DNA of 30,000 nucleotides from Stramonita haemastoma (GCA_030674155.1 CM060335.1:47808623-47838622); one strand, 5' to 3'; shown: positions 10,899 through 20,531, counted from the first letter of the stretch. Made by a program: numbers and translations. Notes: generated from the sequence alone by a model not told the origin.

Positions 10899-11260
10899 AT
10901 GAAAGGAACATCAGTCATGTGTTTGCCTTTTCATCTATATCTTTCTTTTTTTTCTCTTTCCCTGTTCTGTTTTGCCCCTCTTTTTCTGTTCTTTACACTT
11001 TTTCAGTCTCTACTTTCTTTGTTTTGTTGCTGTTTTTGGTATTGTTTACCATTTCTTCGTCTTGCTCTGTTTTTTGTTGTTGTTTTTCTGGTTGTTCTTG
11101 TATTTCTACATTATATTTTCTTTCTTGTTATAACCTCCTCTGTCTTCTTTGCGCCTCCTTCTTTTCCCATCCTTGTATTCTTCATTGGTTTTTCCTTTAT
11201 GAGTGTCTTTATCTTGTACTTCTTCTTCTGTTTCTTCGGCTTCTTTTTTCATCCAACAGT
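10899..11260. repeat. T/C-rich low-complexity stretch
   Basis: About 360 bp strongly biased to pyrimidines with TTTTTCT-like units. It gives long Phe/Leu/Ser open frames that look like membrane proteins but have no coding signature. Confidence 0.7.
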
Positions 11261-11355
11261 TCGTCTGATCTAAACAAACTGCAAACATCAAGAATGAAGG
11301 AATATGTACACACACTCGTCGGTCCTTTTATGCATGTTGTTGGTGGTATGCATAC

Positions 11356-11405
11356 TCTCTCTCTCTCTCTCTCTCTCTCTCAAGCACACCACACACACCA
11401 CACAC
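11356..11405. repeat. (CT)n then (CA)n microsatellite
   Basis: Short CT run followed by interrupted CA. Confidence 0.9.
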
Positions 11406-12267
11406 AAGCTCGTCTGCAAAAAAGAGAAAGTTATCTTGATAAAACTTTCCCTCTTAAACCCACCTTTTATATTTATATAAAGTATCTAGTTTCATAAACA
11501 TTCCCCCTCCTCTATTACAAAAATCCCCAACACCGTTTTGCCCATCATCCCTATTCTTGCTTTCACAATCTTCAACTCATCACAGACGACTTAAGCCATA
11601 ATTTCCATATCCCCCTTCCCACATACAGCTATCCATCCGCCCCTCTGTCTAATGTCCGTTTTCCCCAAAACGCTCTCCACACTTATCCACACCTAAAAAC
11701 ACAAGCAAAAGAAAAAGGTTTGTTCTGTGTCACGTCTGTATCATGATATCCACCTGCCTTGTGTCCACATGTGGGGCCAGGTTAAGATAAGTTTTGAAGG
11801 TTAGTGTTAAGCAATTAACATTGGTAACTGGGAAAGGGCTGTCCGTCAGCAGGCTTGTCTGCCTGTATGCATGCAAGCATGTGGACACAATGGCACATAG
11901 ACACAATGGTACATAGCCTTTAACACAATGGTGTGGAAGTTTTCATTAAATCACAGATCACCATCCTATCAACAAGCCAAGGTGTTTCTGTTGTTTCCCT
12001 GATTGGAATTTTTATTTCCTGTTCTGGAATCAGCTCAGTGGTATCCAGCGGCCTGTCTTTGTTTTCAAACAGCTGTGGATGCTTTCAAAAAACCAATATT
12101 ATAGATAAACGAAGGAACAAGCCCAGAGGTATGGTATTCTTGCTTATTTATTACATTTCCTGCCTACTGTATTTTTTATAGCAAAATGGTCTCTGTTTTC
12201 ACAATAAACCTGGTTGAATTGATGAACAAAGCTAGTTATTAACCCTAAATAAAACCACGTGAGATAA
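11406..12267. other. Complex sequence, no gene recognised
   Basis: AT-rich DNA with an imperfect local repeat ACACAATGG.ACATAG near 11887-11935. There are no supported exons. Confidence 0.45.
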
Positions 12268-12466
12268 ACCTGCTCTTTTATGTACTAGCCTTTATTTCTA
12301 TTCCCACTTCCTAGCCATACATATCCTGCCCCTTTCATCCCAATGACAAAAGAACCTAGAAAATAAACTCAGGAATCAGATCAAAACTAACCATATGAAA
12401 AAGCCTGGTCTTTCTTTCTCCTATTACCTAGCCACACATAACCTACCCCCTCCTTCCAATTATGAC
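12268..12466. repeat. Degenerate local duplication, period about 117 bp
   Basis: CCTAGCCATACATATCCTGC at 12310 recurs as CCTAGCCACACATAACCTAC at 12427, each preceded by a CTTT-rich segment and followed by TCC-AAT-GACAA. Confidence 0.55.
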
Positions 12467-12605
12467 AATCCCTATAAGTATCTCTTCTACAAAATCAACC
12501 ATAATTCCCCTCCTCTCCACATCAGCCACAATAATTCCGAAAAGCATTCTCTGTGAAAGGCAAGATTATAATTCAAACCAGACCCAGAGGTATGAAGATT
12601 TATTA

Positions 12606-12622
12606 CTCCCCCCCCCCCCCCC
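12606..12622. repeat. Poly-C tract
   Basis: A run of about 15 C. Confidence 0.95.
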
Positions 12623-13231
12623 TTCGTTTTGGTTTATATTAAATCAAGTTATTGTCTCCCTTCTGTGGTCTGCTAGCTTCTAAAGCACAAAGAAACATGG
12701 CAGAGCTATCTGTGCAAGAATACAAGCAATCCACAGATTAGGATTTTCCATCTTTGTCACTGTTATTTATCGTTACTAGATTTTATATATTTCTCTCGAG
12801 ACAAAAGAATTCTCCCTTAGGTAAATAAATAATTGTTTTTAGAATATGCTGAAGGCTTTTCTCAGAAAACTCAACAGTCCTCGTCGCCGGTAGGAGCTCC
12901 ATGCAATGTCGCCAAGGTCCGCCATCCCTCTCTGTCTCTGCTGAGTTTTACGATCTCCTGCAGCCCTCCCATACCACTGATCTCAGTGACGCTGTTAACA
13001 GGATGTTGATGGTCTGCCTCTTTTCCTTCTGCTCTCAACTTTGCCTCTGAGAACTGTCGTCATCAAACTCATCCTGTTTTTGTTGGCATGACCAACGTAT
13101 CTCAGTCTGCGCTGATCAATTTCAGCCAAGCTTTGTCTTTGCACTGAGAGTTCATCAAGAATGCTTTCATTTGTTTTCTGCCTGACCACTTGACTATTAG
13201 AAGTCGACTGTAAAACCACATTTCGGCTGCG

Positions 13232-13232
<1 letters not shown>

Positions 13233-13291
<59 letters not shown>
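13233..13291. repeat. (TG)n microsatellite inside the LINE remnant
   Basis: About 59 bp of TG lies between the codons for FRKLET and AAEMWF, where RTE proteins normally have only a few residues. Confidence 0.95.
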
Positions 13292-13292
<1 letters not shown>

Positions 13293-13366
13293 AGTTTCCA
13301 ATTTTCGAAATGTCCAGGCTTCGGACCCATACAACAATACATGTCAGATTACTGTTCTGACAAATT

Positions 13367-13680
13367 AATATGCTTCTTCGTTAAATTCTCACACAGCAAC
13401 TAGATCTATTGTTCCAATGAGCGGAAACGCGTTGCACTGCCATCAAGTGTCTGATAAGTCAGGCCCAGTACATCCAACTTCAGCGTGGGAGATAATTCTT
13501 TTTGTTCTTCATGGGAAAAGGGCAGGAGAATGGACACAAGAGGCAGAAAATAGACAAGGAGAAGGTAACAGGAAGAAACTGAACAAGGCAAAAACAAAGT
13601 GAGGGATAAAAACGAGGGGATTTCTAGCACACAATTTCCACAAAATTGTGCTATTTACTCACGGGCTCCCAACGGGGTAA
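13367..13680 (-). mobile_element. Dispersed repeat family D, copy 2, inserted in the LINE
   Basis: It matches 4290-4590 along most of its length. The flanks GTTCTGACAAATT (13354-13366) and GTTTTGACAATT (about 13681-13692) look like a diverged target-site duplication, and the LINE reading continues on both sides, so both ends are well defined. The 3' side on the minus strand ends in GAAGAAG. Confidence 0.65.
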
Positions 13681-14115
13681 GTTTTGACAATTCTCAGATA
13701 TTTGGGTATGCCTCTGTCTTTCCAACTGTTTATTGAATCATCTTTTGCCTGGCCATACCATTCAAGTCTTGACTTATTGTAGACAGGAGCCACTATTGTA
13801 TTTTACAGAGGCTAAATATTTGAAAATTTTAATCTAGACCAGATATGTTCCTTTGATTTTAATATCCTGAGGGTGACTGTACCAGTAATGTGCATCACTT
13901 TGGTCTTTTGGCATTTAACTTAAGGCAATCATCGCTACCCTCTGTATACCCTGTAGAGAATTCTTCTCATGCTTGTGATATCATTGGCCAAGAGTGCTGT
14001 ATCATCAGCGTGCTAAATGTTAGTGATGTTTCTGCCTTCTATTGTAATGCCCATGTCATTTATAATATGTCAGTCTTTTTCGTGATCATTTCTGCATAAT
14101 TATACACTAAAACAA

Positions 14116-14599
14116 TTTGGGAATGCTATGCCACACTGACGAACTCTTTATATCAAAGAACTCAAGATTGCTCGCTTTCCATCCGATGGTTGCTTACTGG
14201 TCTGTTTACAAATTTACCATAAGCAAGGTCAATGCTTTGGAAAGCCATTTCTGATATTGTGATAAATATATGATGTTTGACACTGCCAAAACCTACTCTA
14301 GTCTACAATAGGGTTTCTTTAAAAAGAAGTATTCCCAAAAAGAGGTCTTTACTTTTGTTTAAAGACATAAATGCACTAAGATACTACAAAGTGGAACATC
14401 TAGAAACAGGTAGGAAAAACTCGACTGTTTCAGTCTTTCTGCCACGGCAGCAGGAGCCAAGGTATCGCTATCACTCTCCACGGAGGGCCCAGTTTGGTCC
14501 GAAAGATAGCCGTTTAAGCTTTATCCAGGTGTCTTCAGTACGATTCTGACAGTCAGCAAGCGAGACTGGAAAATACCTTTTCTCTTCGGAGTCAGTTGT
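14116..14599. other. Complex sequence, no gene recognised
   Basis: Possibly more decayed LINE sequence upstream of the RT box. A 90-codon + strand open frame at 14277-14549 shows no domain. Confidence 0.4.
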
Positions 14600-14710
14600 G
14601 CAGATTGAGTTTCCTTCCCGTCCGTAGAATGGGCCTTTAAACCAAGACTATCTTGTGCACAAGTTGAATCCTGTTTTCTTGGGCATCGCGTGCCAGTGGG
14701 AATAGGTGAA
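14600..14710 (+). mobile_element. SINE family A, very diverged body fragment
   Basis: CTTTAAACCAAGACTATCTTG, GTTGAATCCTGTTTTCTTGG and TCGCGTGCCAGTGGGAATAGG follow the family order with many changes. Confidence 0.45.
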
Positions 14711-15468
14711 AGAAAAAAAAATAACGCACAGCAGTGTCGGAGATAGATATCAGCTCACAAGCTAGAATGAAACAACGTCGTTGGCTTTTCTCCCTGAATA
14801 TCACAATTATTGTGAAAGGACGTTTGATAAGAGATTTAGTCATTCAGTCATGCATTCCGTTAGTGGCTTAACGGTCACATGTATGCAAAAAATCAAAACA
14901 ATGGTGGGCTTCCGGTTCAAGCTAAGAAAGACAGAACTACAGTCTGTAGTTTGAAAAACAATCCCAGGGCTGTTTCTTAGCGGAGGAATACAGCTGGGCG
15001 ATTCTAGGGGGTATGGAAAATCCAGGGAAACCAAGGAAATATGACATATCTTCGGCTGGGAAGGATTCCAGGAAAAAAGGGTGAGTTTAGCGTCCTCATG
15101 GCAATACAACCTTTAGGGACAAGCTGGTGTGTGTGCAAGCATCCAGGGAAAAGTCGTTTTGTTGTTCTTCACAGGTGTTCTTATTTAGAGATTCTTGGTT
15201 TGTCTTGAAGCTTAAGAAGAACAACAGAACTACAGTGGTAGGGTAGTGTCACAGAATGTAGGGTTGCGGTCTACCAGAGGACAGAAGACATGCCAGACGT
15301 GACACAGGGTGGACAAGAATTTTGAAACTCCTCCCCTCAAACAAGGAAGGTCTGACTACCTCAGAGTGGAGGAGTGTCCACAGGTTCTCTCCACAAAACA
15401 CAGAAACGAAGCCTAAAGTCGCAGAAATCCCAGGGACGTTTCCAGACAACAAAACTATCCAGCACTAA
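14711..15468. other. Sequence 3' of the GFI1-like gene
   Basis: Probably includes the 3' UTR of the minus-strand gene, since it directly follows its stop codon. Short CCAGGGAAA-type motifs recur (about 15020, 15146). I found no AATAAA on the gene strand. Confidence 0.4.
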
Positions 15469-15692
15469 CTACCCTAGGGTTGAAGAGAATCCAGGGATGC
15501 TGCCCTTGGAGTCCAGCATCAGTGCATGCTGGGTCTCGAAGTGGCGGCGCAGGTCGACTTTCCTCTGGAAGGCGCGGCCACAGTGGGTGCAGGTGAAGGG
15601 TTTGAACCCCGTGTGTTTGCGGCTGTGCGTGATCAGGTTGGAGCTCTGGCTGAACGACTTGCCGCACTGCTGACACTTGTGCGGCTTCTCTC
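15469..15692 (-). CDS. Gfi1: Terminal coding exon of a GFI1/senseless-type C2H2 zinc-finger protein (fingers 5 and 6)
   Basis: The exon reads from a CAG acceptor (AG at 15693-15694) to a TAG at 15469-15471. It opens with the linker EKPHKC and encodes two classical C2H2 fingers: CQQCGKSF...[11 protein letters not shown] and [21 protein letters not shown], followed by a short tail of about 15 residues. The stretches [20 protein letters not shown] and [10 protein letters not shown] are hallmarks of the last two fingers of vertebrate GFI1/GFI1B and insect senseless, which are nuclear DNA-binding repressors recognising an AATC core. Both fingers have all Cys and His ligands and no frame break. The first Gly codon of the TGEKP linker is split by the intron (phase 1), so one base must come from the previous exon. 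The tail is longer than in vertebrate GFI1, which ends a few residues after the last finger. No AATAAA signal occurs on this strand for about 1.3 kb downstream. Family assignment is strong; orthology to Gfi1 versus Gfi1b is not resolvable. Confidence 0.9.
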
Positions 15693-15694
15693 CT

Positions 15695-15783
15695 GCACAC
15701 ACACACACACACGTGCATGCGCACACACACATGCGCGCACGAACACACGCGATACACACACACACACACCACACAACACACAT
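15695..15783. repeat. CA/TG-rich tract serving as the pyrimidine tract of a splice acceptor
   Basis: The + strand reads interrupted CA with CG variants. On the gene strand it is TG repeats running directly into the CAG acceptor of the GFI1-like terminal exon. Confidence 0.9.
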
Positions 15784-15801
15784 ACATAATATATATATAT
15801 A

Positions 15802-15844
<43 letters not shown>

Positions 15845-15990
15845 TCACATATGTATATATGTATAATTATACATATATATATATATATAGAGAGAGAGAA
15901 TATATAATAAATAATAAATACACGCGGCGCACACACACACCACACGCCAGCGCGCACACACACACACACGCACACACACACGCACCACAA
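15784..15990. repeat. TA, GA and CA simple repeats
   Basis: (TA) around 15787-15801 and 15866-15887, (GA) at 15803-15840 and 15888-15898, and interrupted CA at 15928-15990. Confidence 0.9.
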
Positions 15991-16809
15991 GCAAACACAA
16001 ACATCAAATTACAGAATATTCATTATGACACAGTTCATTATAACAATGCAACAGTATCTATTTTACCTTGCGTTTAAAATAGATCTACTACTAAAGTACA
16101 TATAAAATGATAACGTCTAATAACACAGACACACACATAGAAAAAAAAATATATATTTATGTTGGTTTGGTGTGTATGCTTAAGTATCGTAAAACCCCGG
16201 AAAAACACCAAGATGTAGATCCCCCCCCCCCCCCCCCCCCCCACACACTTTTTTTTGGTCTGAAAATCTTAAAGATTTGACAACATCCAAATTTTGCTTA
16301 TCAAAAGTAAGCCTAGAACATTACCTAGATTTAGTTTTCTACTTTAAAACAAAAAACAACAATAATTGCAACAACAAAAAATCATGATGAACAGACAACC
16401 AGACAGACGAATAGATAGACAGAACACAGGCAGACGAGCAGCCAAACAGATCCACAAGAGATTTGTTGTAAAACAATAGACTTTCCCTCCAGGTTTCTGC
16501 AAACGCCTTCAGCAAGGATGGATTCGTTAAGGGGTGGTTTTTTTTTTTCATTTCAAAGAAAACCTTGTCGCCATGAGTGCCCCACGCAATAGTGTCTAGG
16601 TTCTTTCTCATCGATTGATTAACCTCAATCGTCACTCTCTCCTACCCCCCCACATCCTCACTTCTCTTACGCCCCCCCCCCCCCGTCTTCCCGTTATTTA
16701 AAGAGAGAGAGAAAAAAAGCAACCACTGCATGCAACTGATCTACAGCTCATTTCCAACACAGTATCGATCAAGATCTTTCCTCCCCCCCTCACCCCCCTC
16801 CCCCATTCC
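15991..16809. other. Intronic sequence with poly-C runs
   Basis: AT-rich DNA with a run of 22 C at 16221-16242 and another at about 16671-16684, GACAGA-like tandem units around 16390-16430, and no exon support. Confidence 0.5.
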
Positions 16810-17045
16810 CCCCCTTCCAACATGGCACCGCCAGACATCAATCAAACGCTGATTAGCCGCGCCTCCCTGCTAAATGTCACCGCCCAGACCCCGCCCCCTC
16901 CGGTATTGGGTTTATTTTCCCCCAGCATGCCCCGCGCGCGCCCTGCGCTTTGCGCATGCCCAGCGCTGCTTTGAATTCGCGCGGAGCGAGAGAAGCAGAC
17001 GACACGGTTTGACCCCTGACCTCCCCTCGAGGTTCGATCGTGATT
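16810..17045. promoter_or_regulatory. CpG-rich, non-repetitive block in the GFI1-like intron; candidate enhancer or promoter
   Basis: About 235 bp of GC-rich complex sequence stands out from AT-rich, microsatellite-rich surroundings. It holds CCGCCC and CCCCGCCCC GC boxes near 16880-16900, several GCGC and CGCG runs, an NRF1-like TGCGCATGC, and a direct repeat AGGTCA-G-GGGTCA on the minus strand (17010-17022), which is a DR1 nuclear-receptor site. TGATTGATG on the minus strand (16836-16844) fits the TGATNNAT pattern of PBX/HOX sites. A 50-codon open frame on the + strand (16822-16974, ATG in the context AACATGG) also fits here and resembles nothing I know. Function is inferred from composition and motifs only. 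Confidence 0.4.
16822..16974 (+). CDS. Short open frame of 50 codons in the CpG-rich block, unknown
   Basis: It begins MAPPDINQTLISRASLLNVT and ends at TGA 16972-16974. The start context AACATGG is good for animal translation. It lies antisense to the GFI1-like gene in a CpG-rich region, so a promoter-proximal exon on the + strand is possible. The Ala/Pro/Arg-rich second half could equally be chance translation of GC-rich DNA, which I think more likely. Confidence 0.12.
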   Translation: MAPPDINQTLISRASLLNVTAQTPPPPVLGLFSPSMPRARPALCACPALL

Positions 17046-17167
17046 AAGAGAACCTATTAGCGAGTAGGGGAAAGGCTTGTAATAAATACGACGTGGTAAA
17101 TATCACGCTGGGAAAAAGAACCAAAAAAATCACAATGTGGCGCTGGCCTGGGGTTGAGCCAGGTAGA

Positions 17168-17315
17168 GGGGAGAGAGAGAGGGGGGTGAGGGGGAGGGAG
17201 GGAGGGAGGGGAGAGAGACAGAGACAGAGACAGAGACAGAGACAGAGAGACAGAGAAGCAAATAAATGGAGAGAGAGAAACAGAGACAGAGAAACAGAGA
17301 GAGATGGGGGGAATG

Positions 17316-17389
<74 letters not shown>
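17168..17389. repeat. (GA)n, (GACA)n and related purine-rich repeats
   Basis: GAGG, CAGAGA and pure GA blocks in succession. Confidence 0.95.
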
Positions 17390-17393
<4 letters not shown>

Positions 17394-17639
17394 GTACAGT
17401 CAGTCCTATGAATATGCAGTGGTTATTTTTTATTGCTCTTCCTATTCAGTGATGCTTGTTTTATGTTTGCTGCTCTATTGGTAATGTTTTTATATCATTG
17501 TTCTTTTTGTTTCCCCCCCTGGTAAGCGTTTATTTATTTGGTTTTTTGTTGTTGTTGGGTTGTTTTCGTTTTGTTTTGTTGGGGGAAGGGGGGGGGTGGC
17601 TGTTGCTGCTGCTGTTTCTGGTTGCTAATGCTATTATTG

Positions 17640-17730
17640 TTATAATAATAATGATAATAATAATAACGATGATAATAATAATAAAATATAACAACAATAC
17701 TTATAATAGCAATGATAATAATACAGAGAT
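17640..17730. repeat. (AAT)n imperfect repeat
   Basis: ATAATA and GATAAT units with interruptions, preceded by a G-rich run and TGC repeats. Confidence 0.85.
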
Positions 17731-17884
17731 ATTAATGATAAAAATGACATTTATTATCTTTATCATCATTATTATCTTTCTATCAATATCATCATTATCC
17801 TTAATGCCACATTCTGTTCTTGTGAGTTGTCCCTTAATCCCTAGTCAAGTCATCAGTGCCCTACACTGAAATTTTCAGCAGCGT

Positions 17885-17995
17885 GTCTCAGGCAAACTGA
17901 CCATTGGCGGAGCCTATCCCTCTGCAGCTGTCAGGCTGCATGCTGGGCATGTTCATTCATACCATCCATGCCAACAGACCTTGCTGGACTGCTCC
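17885..17995 (+). repeat. Dispersed repeat family E, copy 2
   Basis: TTGGCGGAGCCTATCCCT, GTCAGGCTGCATGCTGGGC and ATGTTCATTCATACCATCC match 6510-6604 in inverse orientation. Confidence 0.65.
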
Positions 17996-18024
17996 TTTAG
18001 GAAAGATGACGGGATTTTGATGCT

Positions 18025-18170
18025 ATGTTCGCACACGGGACTTCCGATTTACAGTCTCGTCCGAGGTTGGCAGAGGGCTTAGTACAAAAGAGTGGGGATG
18101 TATACTAGAAAGGAAAAAACAAACAGCCCTTCGAACAAAAATCTTTACGCGGATTTGAACCCAAGCAAAC
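18025..18170 (-). mobile_element. SINE family A, diverged copy
   Basis: TTCGCACACGGGACTTCC, ACAGTCTCGTCCGAGG and a B-box-like GGATTTGAACCCA in the order of a minus-strand copy. Confidence 0.5.
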
Positions 18171-18214
18171 AAACTCTGTAAAATATGAATAAATTAAAAA
18201 AAAGAAAAAAAGAC

Positions 18215-18345
18215 AAACTCAGATTTCTATTCACTCTTCGGCTACAGCTTCGAAGTCCACCACTGGTGATAAAATGTGTATGCTACTGTTTTTGCCTACA
18301 TTTTAGGTCGCCGTATTCCCACTTCGGCTGTAAATTACGACCTCG
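18215..18345 (-). repeat. Dispersed repeat family C, copy 4
   Basis: In minus it reads GAAGTGGGAATACGGCGACC, GGCAAAAACAGTAGCATACA and ACTTCGAAGCTGTAGCCGAA. Confidence 0.6.
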
Positions 18346-18940
18346 ATGTTTCGATTACTAGGATATCCCACCCCCATAGCTGACACACACTGTAATTTCA
18401 GATTTCTGTAGTAAATTTAATGTGTATGTACGATCACAAAAACCCAGTTTGCACAATATCATAAAACTTGTTTAGCTCTTCGGGGGTAAACAAGATTCCA
18501 AGAAATCGTTTTCTTTCTTTGAAGTTTGAGATAAAACAGCAAAAAGGTGGAAAAGGTGAATGGAGGGGGATGATTTTTTCCCATGTGAAATGAAAATATT
18601 GGGAATGAATTACGACGGAGAGAGAGAGCGAGCTATTATTGCATCTATGTTTTTATGACCCAACTTTCTTTGATTTCAATCAGAAAAACACATTAATATA
18701 AGTTTTCGTACGAATCCCTATCAACAGTCAAAAAACAAACAACAACAGAGCTTACAGCCTAATCCATATCTCACACAAAAGCATAGGAAACTCGCTTTGA
18801 TGAATTTGACAAAACAAAGCAAAAGAAAACAAAACTAGAAAAAGAAAAACAAAAAATCTCCATTTTTGCAATATTTCAACATGTTAATAAAAAAAAAAGC
18901 CACCATTAACTCCCTCATTTACCAGACAACACGACACCCC
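18346..18940. other. AT-rich intronic sequence without recognised features
   Basis: Complex DNA with short A-rich runs; no open frames of note. Confidence 0.5.
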
Positions 18941-18944
18941 ACAG

Positions 18945-19011
<67 letters not shown>

Positions 19012-19012
19012 C

Positions 19013-19045
<33 letters not shown>

Positions 19046-19150
19046 CACACACACACACATACACCACCACCACCACCCCCCCCCACACACACACCCACAC
19101 CACACACACACAACACACACATACCCCCCCCCCCCCCACACACACACACA
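18945..19150. repeat. (CA)n with poly-C interruptions
   Basis: CA repeat to about 19060, then CCA, poly-C and CA blocks. Confidence 0.95.
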
Positions 19151-19189
19151 GGAAAAAGAACAGACGGCCCCACAAAGGCTCACAGCTTA

Positions 19190-19460
19190 GCACCCCATCG
19201 CCCCACGCAATCTGTGTCTGCTTGGGGCGGCCAAAAAATCTCGCGGTTTGATTTGTCTGACATTCGGCTGACCTTTTCAACGGCCGCAGCTCCAGCGGTC
19301 AGGGGCTCCCAGAAGATCAGTTATGAGGGAGACATGCCGAGGAGATATGGGCACTGATGGATTAGGGGCTCATTAGCTAATGACGGGCCCACCCGTCATG
19401 AATTATGGCCCCTGACAAAATCTTTGCAATATGGCGTACAATTTTGCCGACGCCTGCATA
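19190..19460. promoter_or_regulatory. Non-repetitive block in the GFI1-like intron with homeodomain-like sites; candidate enhancer
   Basis: This follows a CA/poly-C tract and contains no SINE or LINE similarity. It includes TGACCTTTTCAA, TGATGGATTA (19355-19364, TGATNNAT type), the perfect 14-bp palindrome TCATTAGCTAATGA (19370-19383) with two everted TAAT cores, an adjacent 8-bp inverted repeat ATGACGGG/CCCGTCAT (19380-19399) and a YY1-like AATATGGCG. A cluster of TAAT sites in complex sequence inside a developmental-regulator intron suggests a cis-regulatory element. Nothing here demonstrates activity. Confidence 0.35.
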
Positions 19461-19785
19461 CTACTAGTAGGCTGACTGACCCACGCGCGCAGGCGAGTGA
19501 GCGTTGCATGGGGTAAGGATGGGTACAGGAGATACAGGGAGCCATGTATGAATAAATTAGCATCTCAGGTTACACAGTTTCGTTCAAGTGAAGGGGGGAG
19601 TGGTGGTGGTGGTGGTGGGGGGGGGGGGTATCTTCACTTTTGTGGTTGGAGTGGAAACTTGTCACCATGGGTGGTTTTTGTGTTTTGTTACAATGGGGTG
19701 GGGATGGCGGACTGGGGTGTTCTGGGCTGGGATGAGTTTTAAAGAGTAATGGGGTGTAAAATAGGAACACATGTCGCGCTTACGT
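19461..19785. other. Complex and G-rich intronic sequence
   Basis: Contains a GGT/poly-G run at about 19595-19629; the rest shows no feature. Confidence 0.45.
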
Positions 19786-19787
19786 CA

Positions 19788-19905
19788 TGTGTGTGTGTGC
19801 GTGCCTGTGTGCGTGTGTGTGCGTGCATGTGGTGCGTGCGTGCGTGTGTGTGTGTGCGTGCGTGCGTGGTGGTTGTGTGTTGTTGGCATGTCTGTGTGTG
19901 CAAAA
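19788..19905. repeat. (TG)n with TGCG variants
   Basis: Interrupted TG and TGCG units. Confidence 0.93.
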
Positions 19906-19980
19906 TGTACACATTATCGGAAATTGAAAAAAAGATTTCTTTTCGTGAAAATTGAGGGAAGAGTTGTTCTCTTACTCTGG

Positions 19981-19984
<4 letters not shown>

Positions 19985-20050
<66 letters not shown>
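19985..20050. repeat. (TA)n microsatellite
   Basis: About 66 bp of pure TA. Confidence 0.97.
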
Positions 20051-20051
<1 letters not shown>

Positions 20052-20332
20052 ATTTTCGGTTACCGATCTGTCAAAATTAAAAGTAAACAGTGAATCGGTT
20101 CGAAGAAACATATGGGCTACAAGTGCAAACAGCCACAACACTAACAAAGACAGAAAGTAAACTAGGTCCAGTCCAATCCGATCAAGTCTTTTTCAGCCCC
20201 GCCGACCACAGAGGCCATATCAGGCGCGCAGTCACCTCGTAAAAATTAAGTCCTGTTATGCAAAGTTAAATCAAGTCCAGTCAAGTCGACTGTCTCGTGA
20301 CCACAGATTCATTTACCACGCTAAATGCACAC

Positions 20333-20529
20333 TGCAAAAACAATACTGCAAGGCACTGTCCAAGGAGGAAGAAAATGAGGCAGACCAAGGAAGAGATGGG
20401 AGGACAACATCAGCGAATGGACAGGCCTAGAACTCAACAAAACTTTGAGAAAGGCAGAACAGAGAGAGGAATGGAGGGAACGGGTTGTCAAGTTTTCATG
20501 GTGCCCCCACGGTCGCCAGACTAAGGGAT

Positions 20530-20531
<2 letters not shown>
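20333..20531 (+). pseudogene. RTE-like LINE ORF2 C-terminus
   Basis: The + strand reads KTILQGTVQGGRK, a stop where Arg is expected, then GRPRKRWEDNISEWTGLEL and LRKAEQREEWRERVVK, ending just before the tetranucleotide repeat. This is the usual extreme C-terminus of RTE-type LINE proteins (GKR.RGRP..RW.DNI..WTG, REEWR). It is heavily 5'-truncated. Confidence 0.75.

Larger units (their letters stand above)
12875..14115 (-). pseudogene. RTE-like LINE reverse transcriptase remnant, interrupted
   Basis: On the minus strand from about 14115 the translation gives EGRNITNI, then HADDTALLANDITSMRRIL, a reverse transcriptase YADD box with Tyr replaced by His (14001-14012), then LKLNAKRPKVMHI. After a break at 13367-13680 (repeat D) it resumes as LYGSEAWTFRKLET, then beyond a TG/CA tract AAEMWF and TNESILDELSV, RRLRYVGHANKNR, VLRGKVESRRKRGRP. 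This order matches RTE-type LINEs. Frameshifts, stops, the changed catalytic box and the insertions make it dead. Opposite-strand open frames here are shadows of it. Confidence 0.8.

Noticed and set aside
10919..11497. 192-codon frame resembling a membrane protein
   Set aside because: The hydrophobicity results from T/C-rich DNA; an overlapping frame on the same strand looks just as hydrophobic.
13890..14099. 69-codon + strand frame
   Set aside because: Antisense of the LINE reverse transcriptase remnant, whose HADDTALL box reads on the other strand.
17127..17133. AAATCAC match to the GFI1 binding core, suggesting autoregulation
   Set aside because: A 7-bp match is expected several times by chance in 30 kb on two strands.
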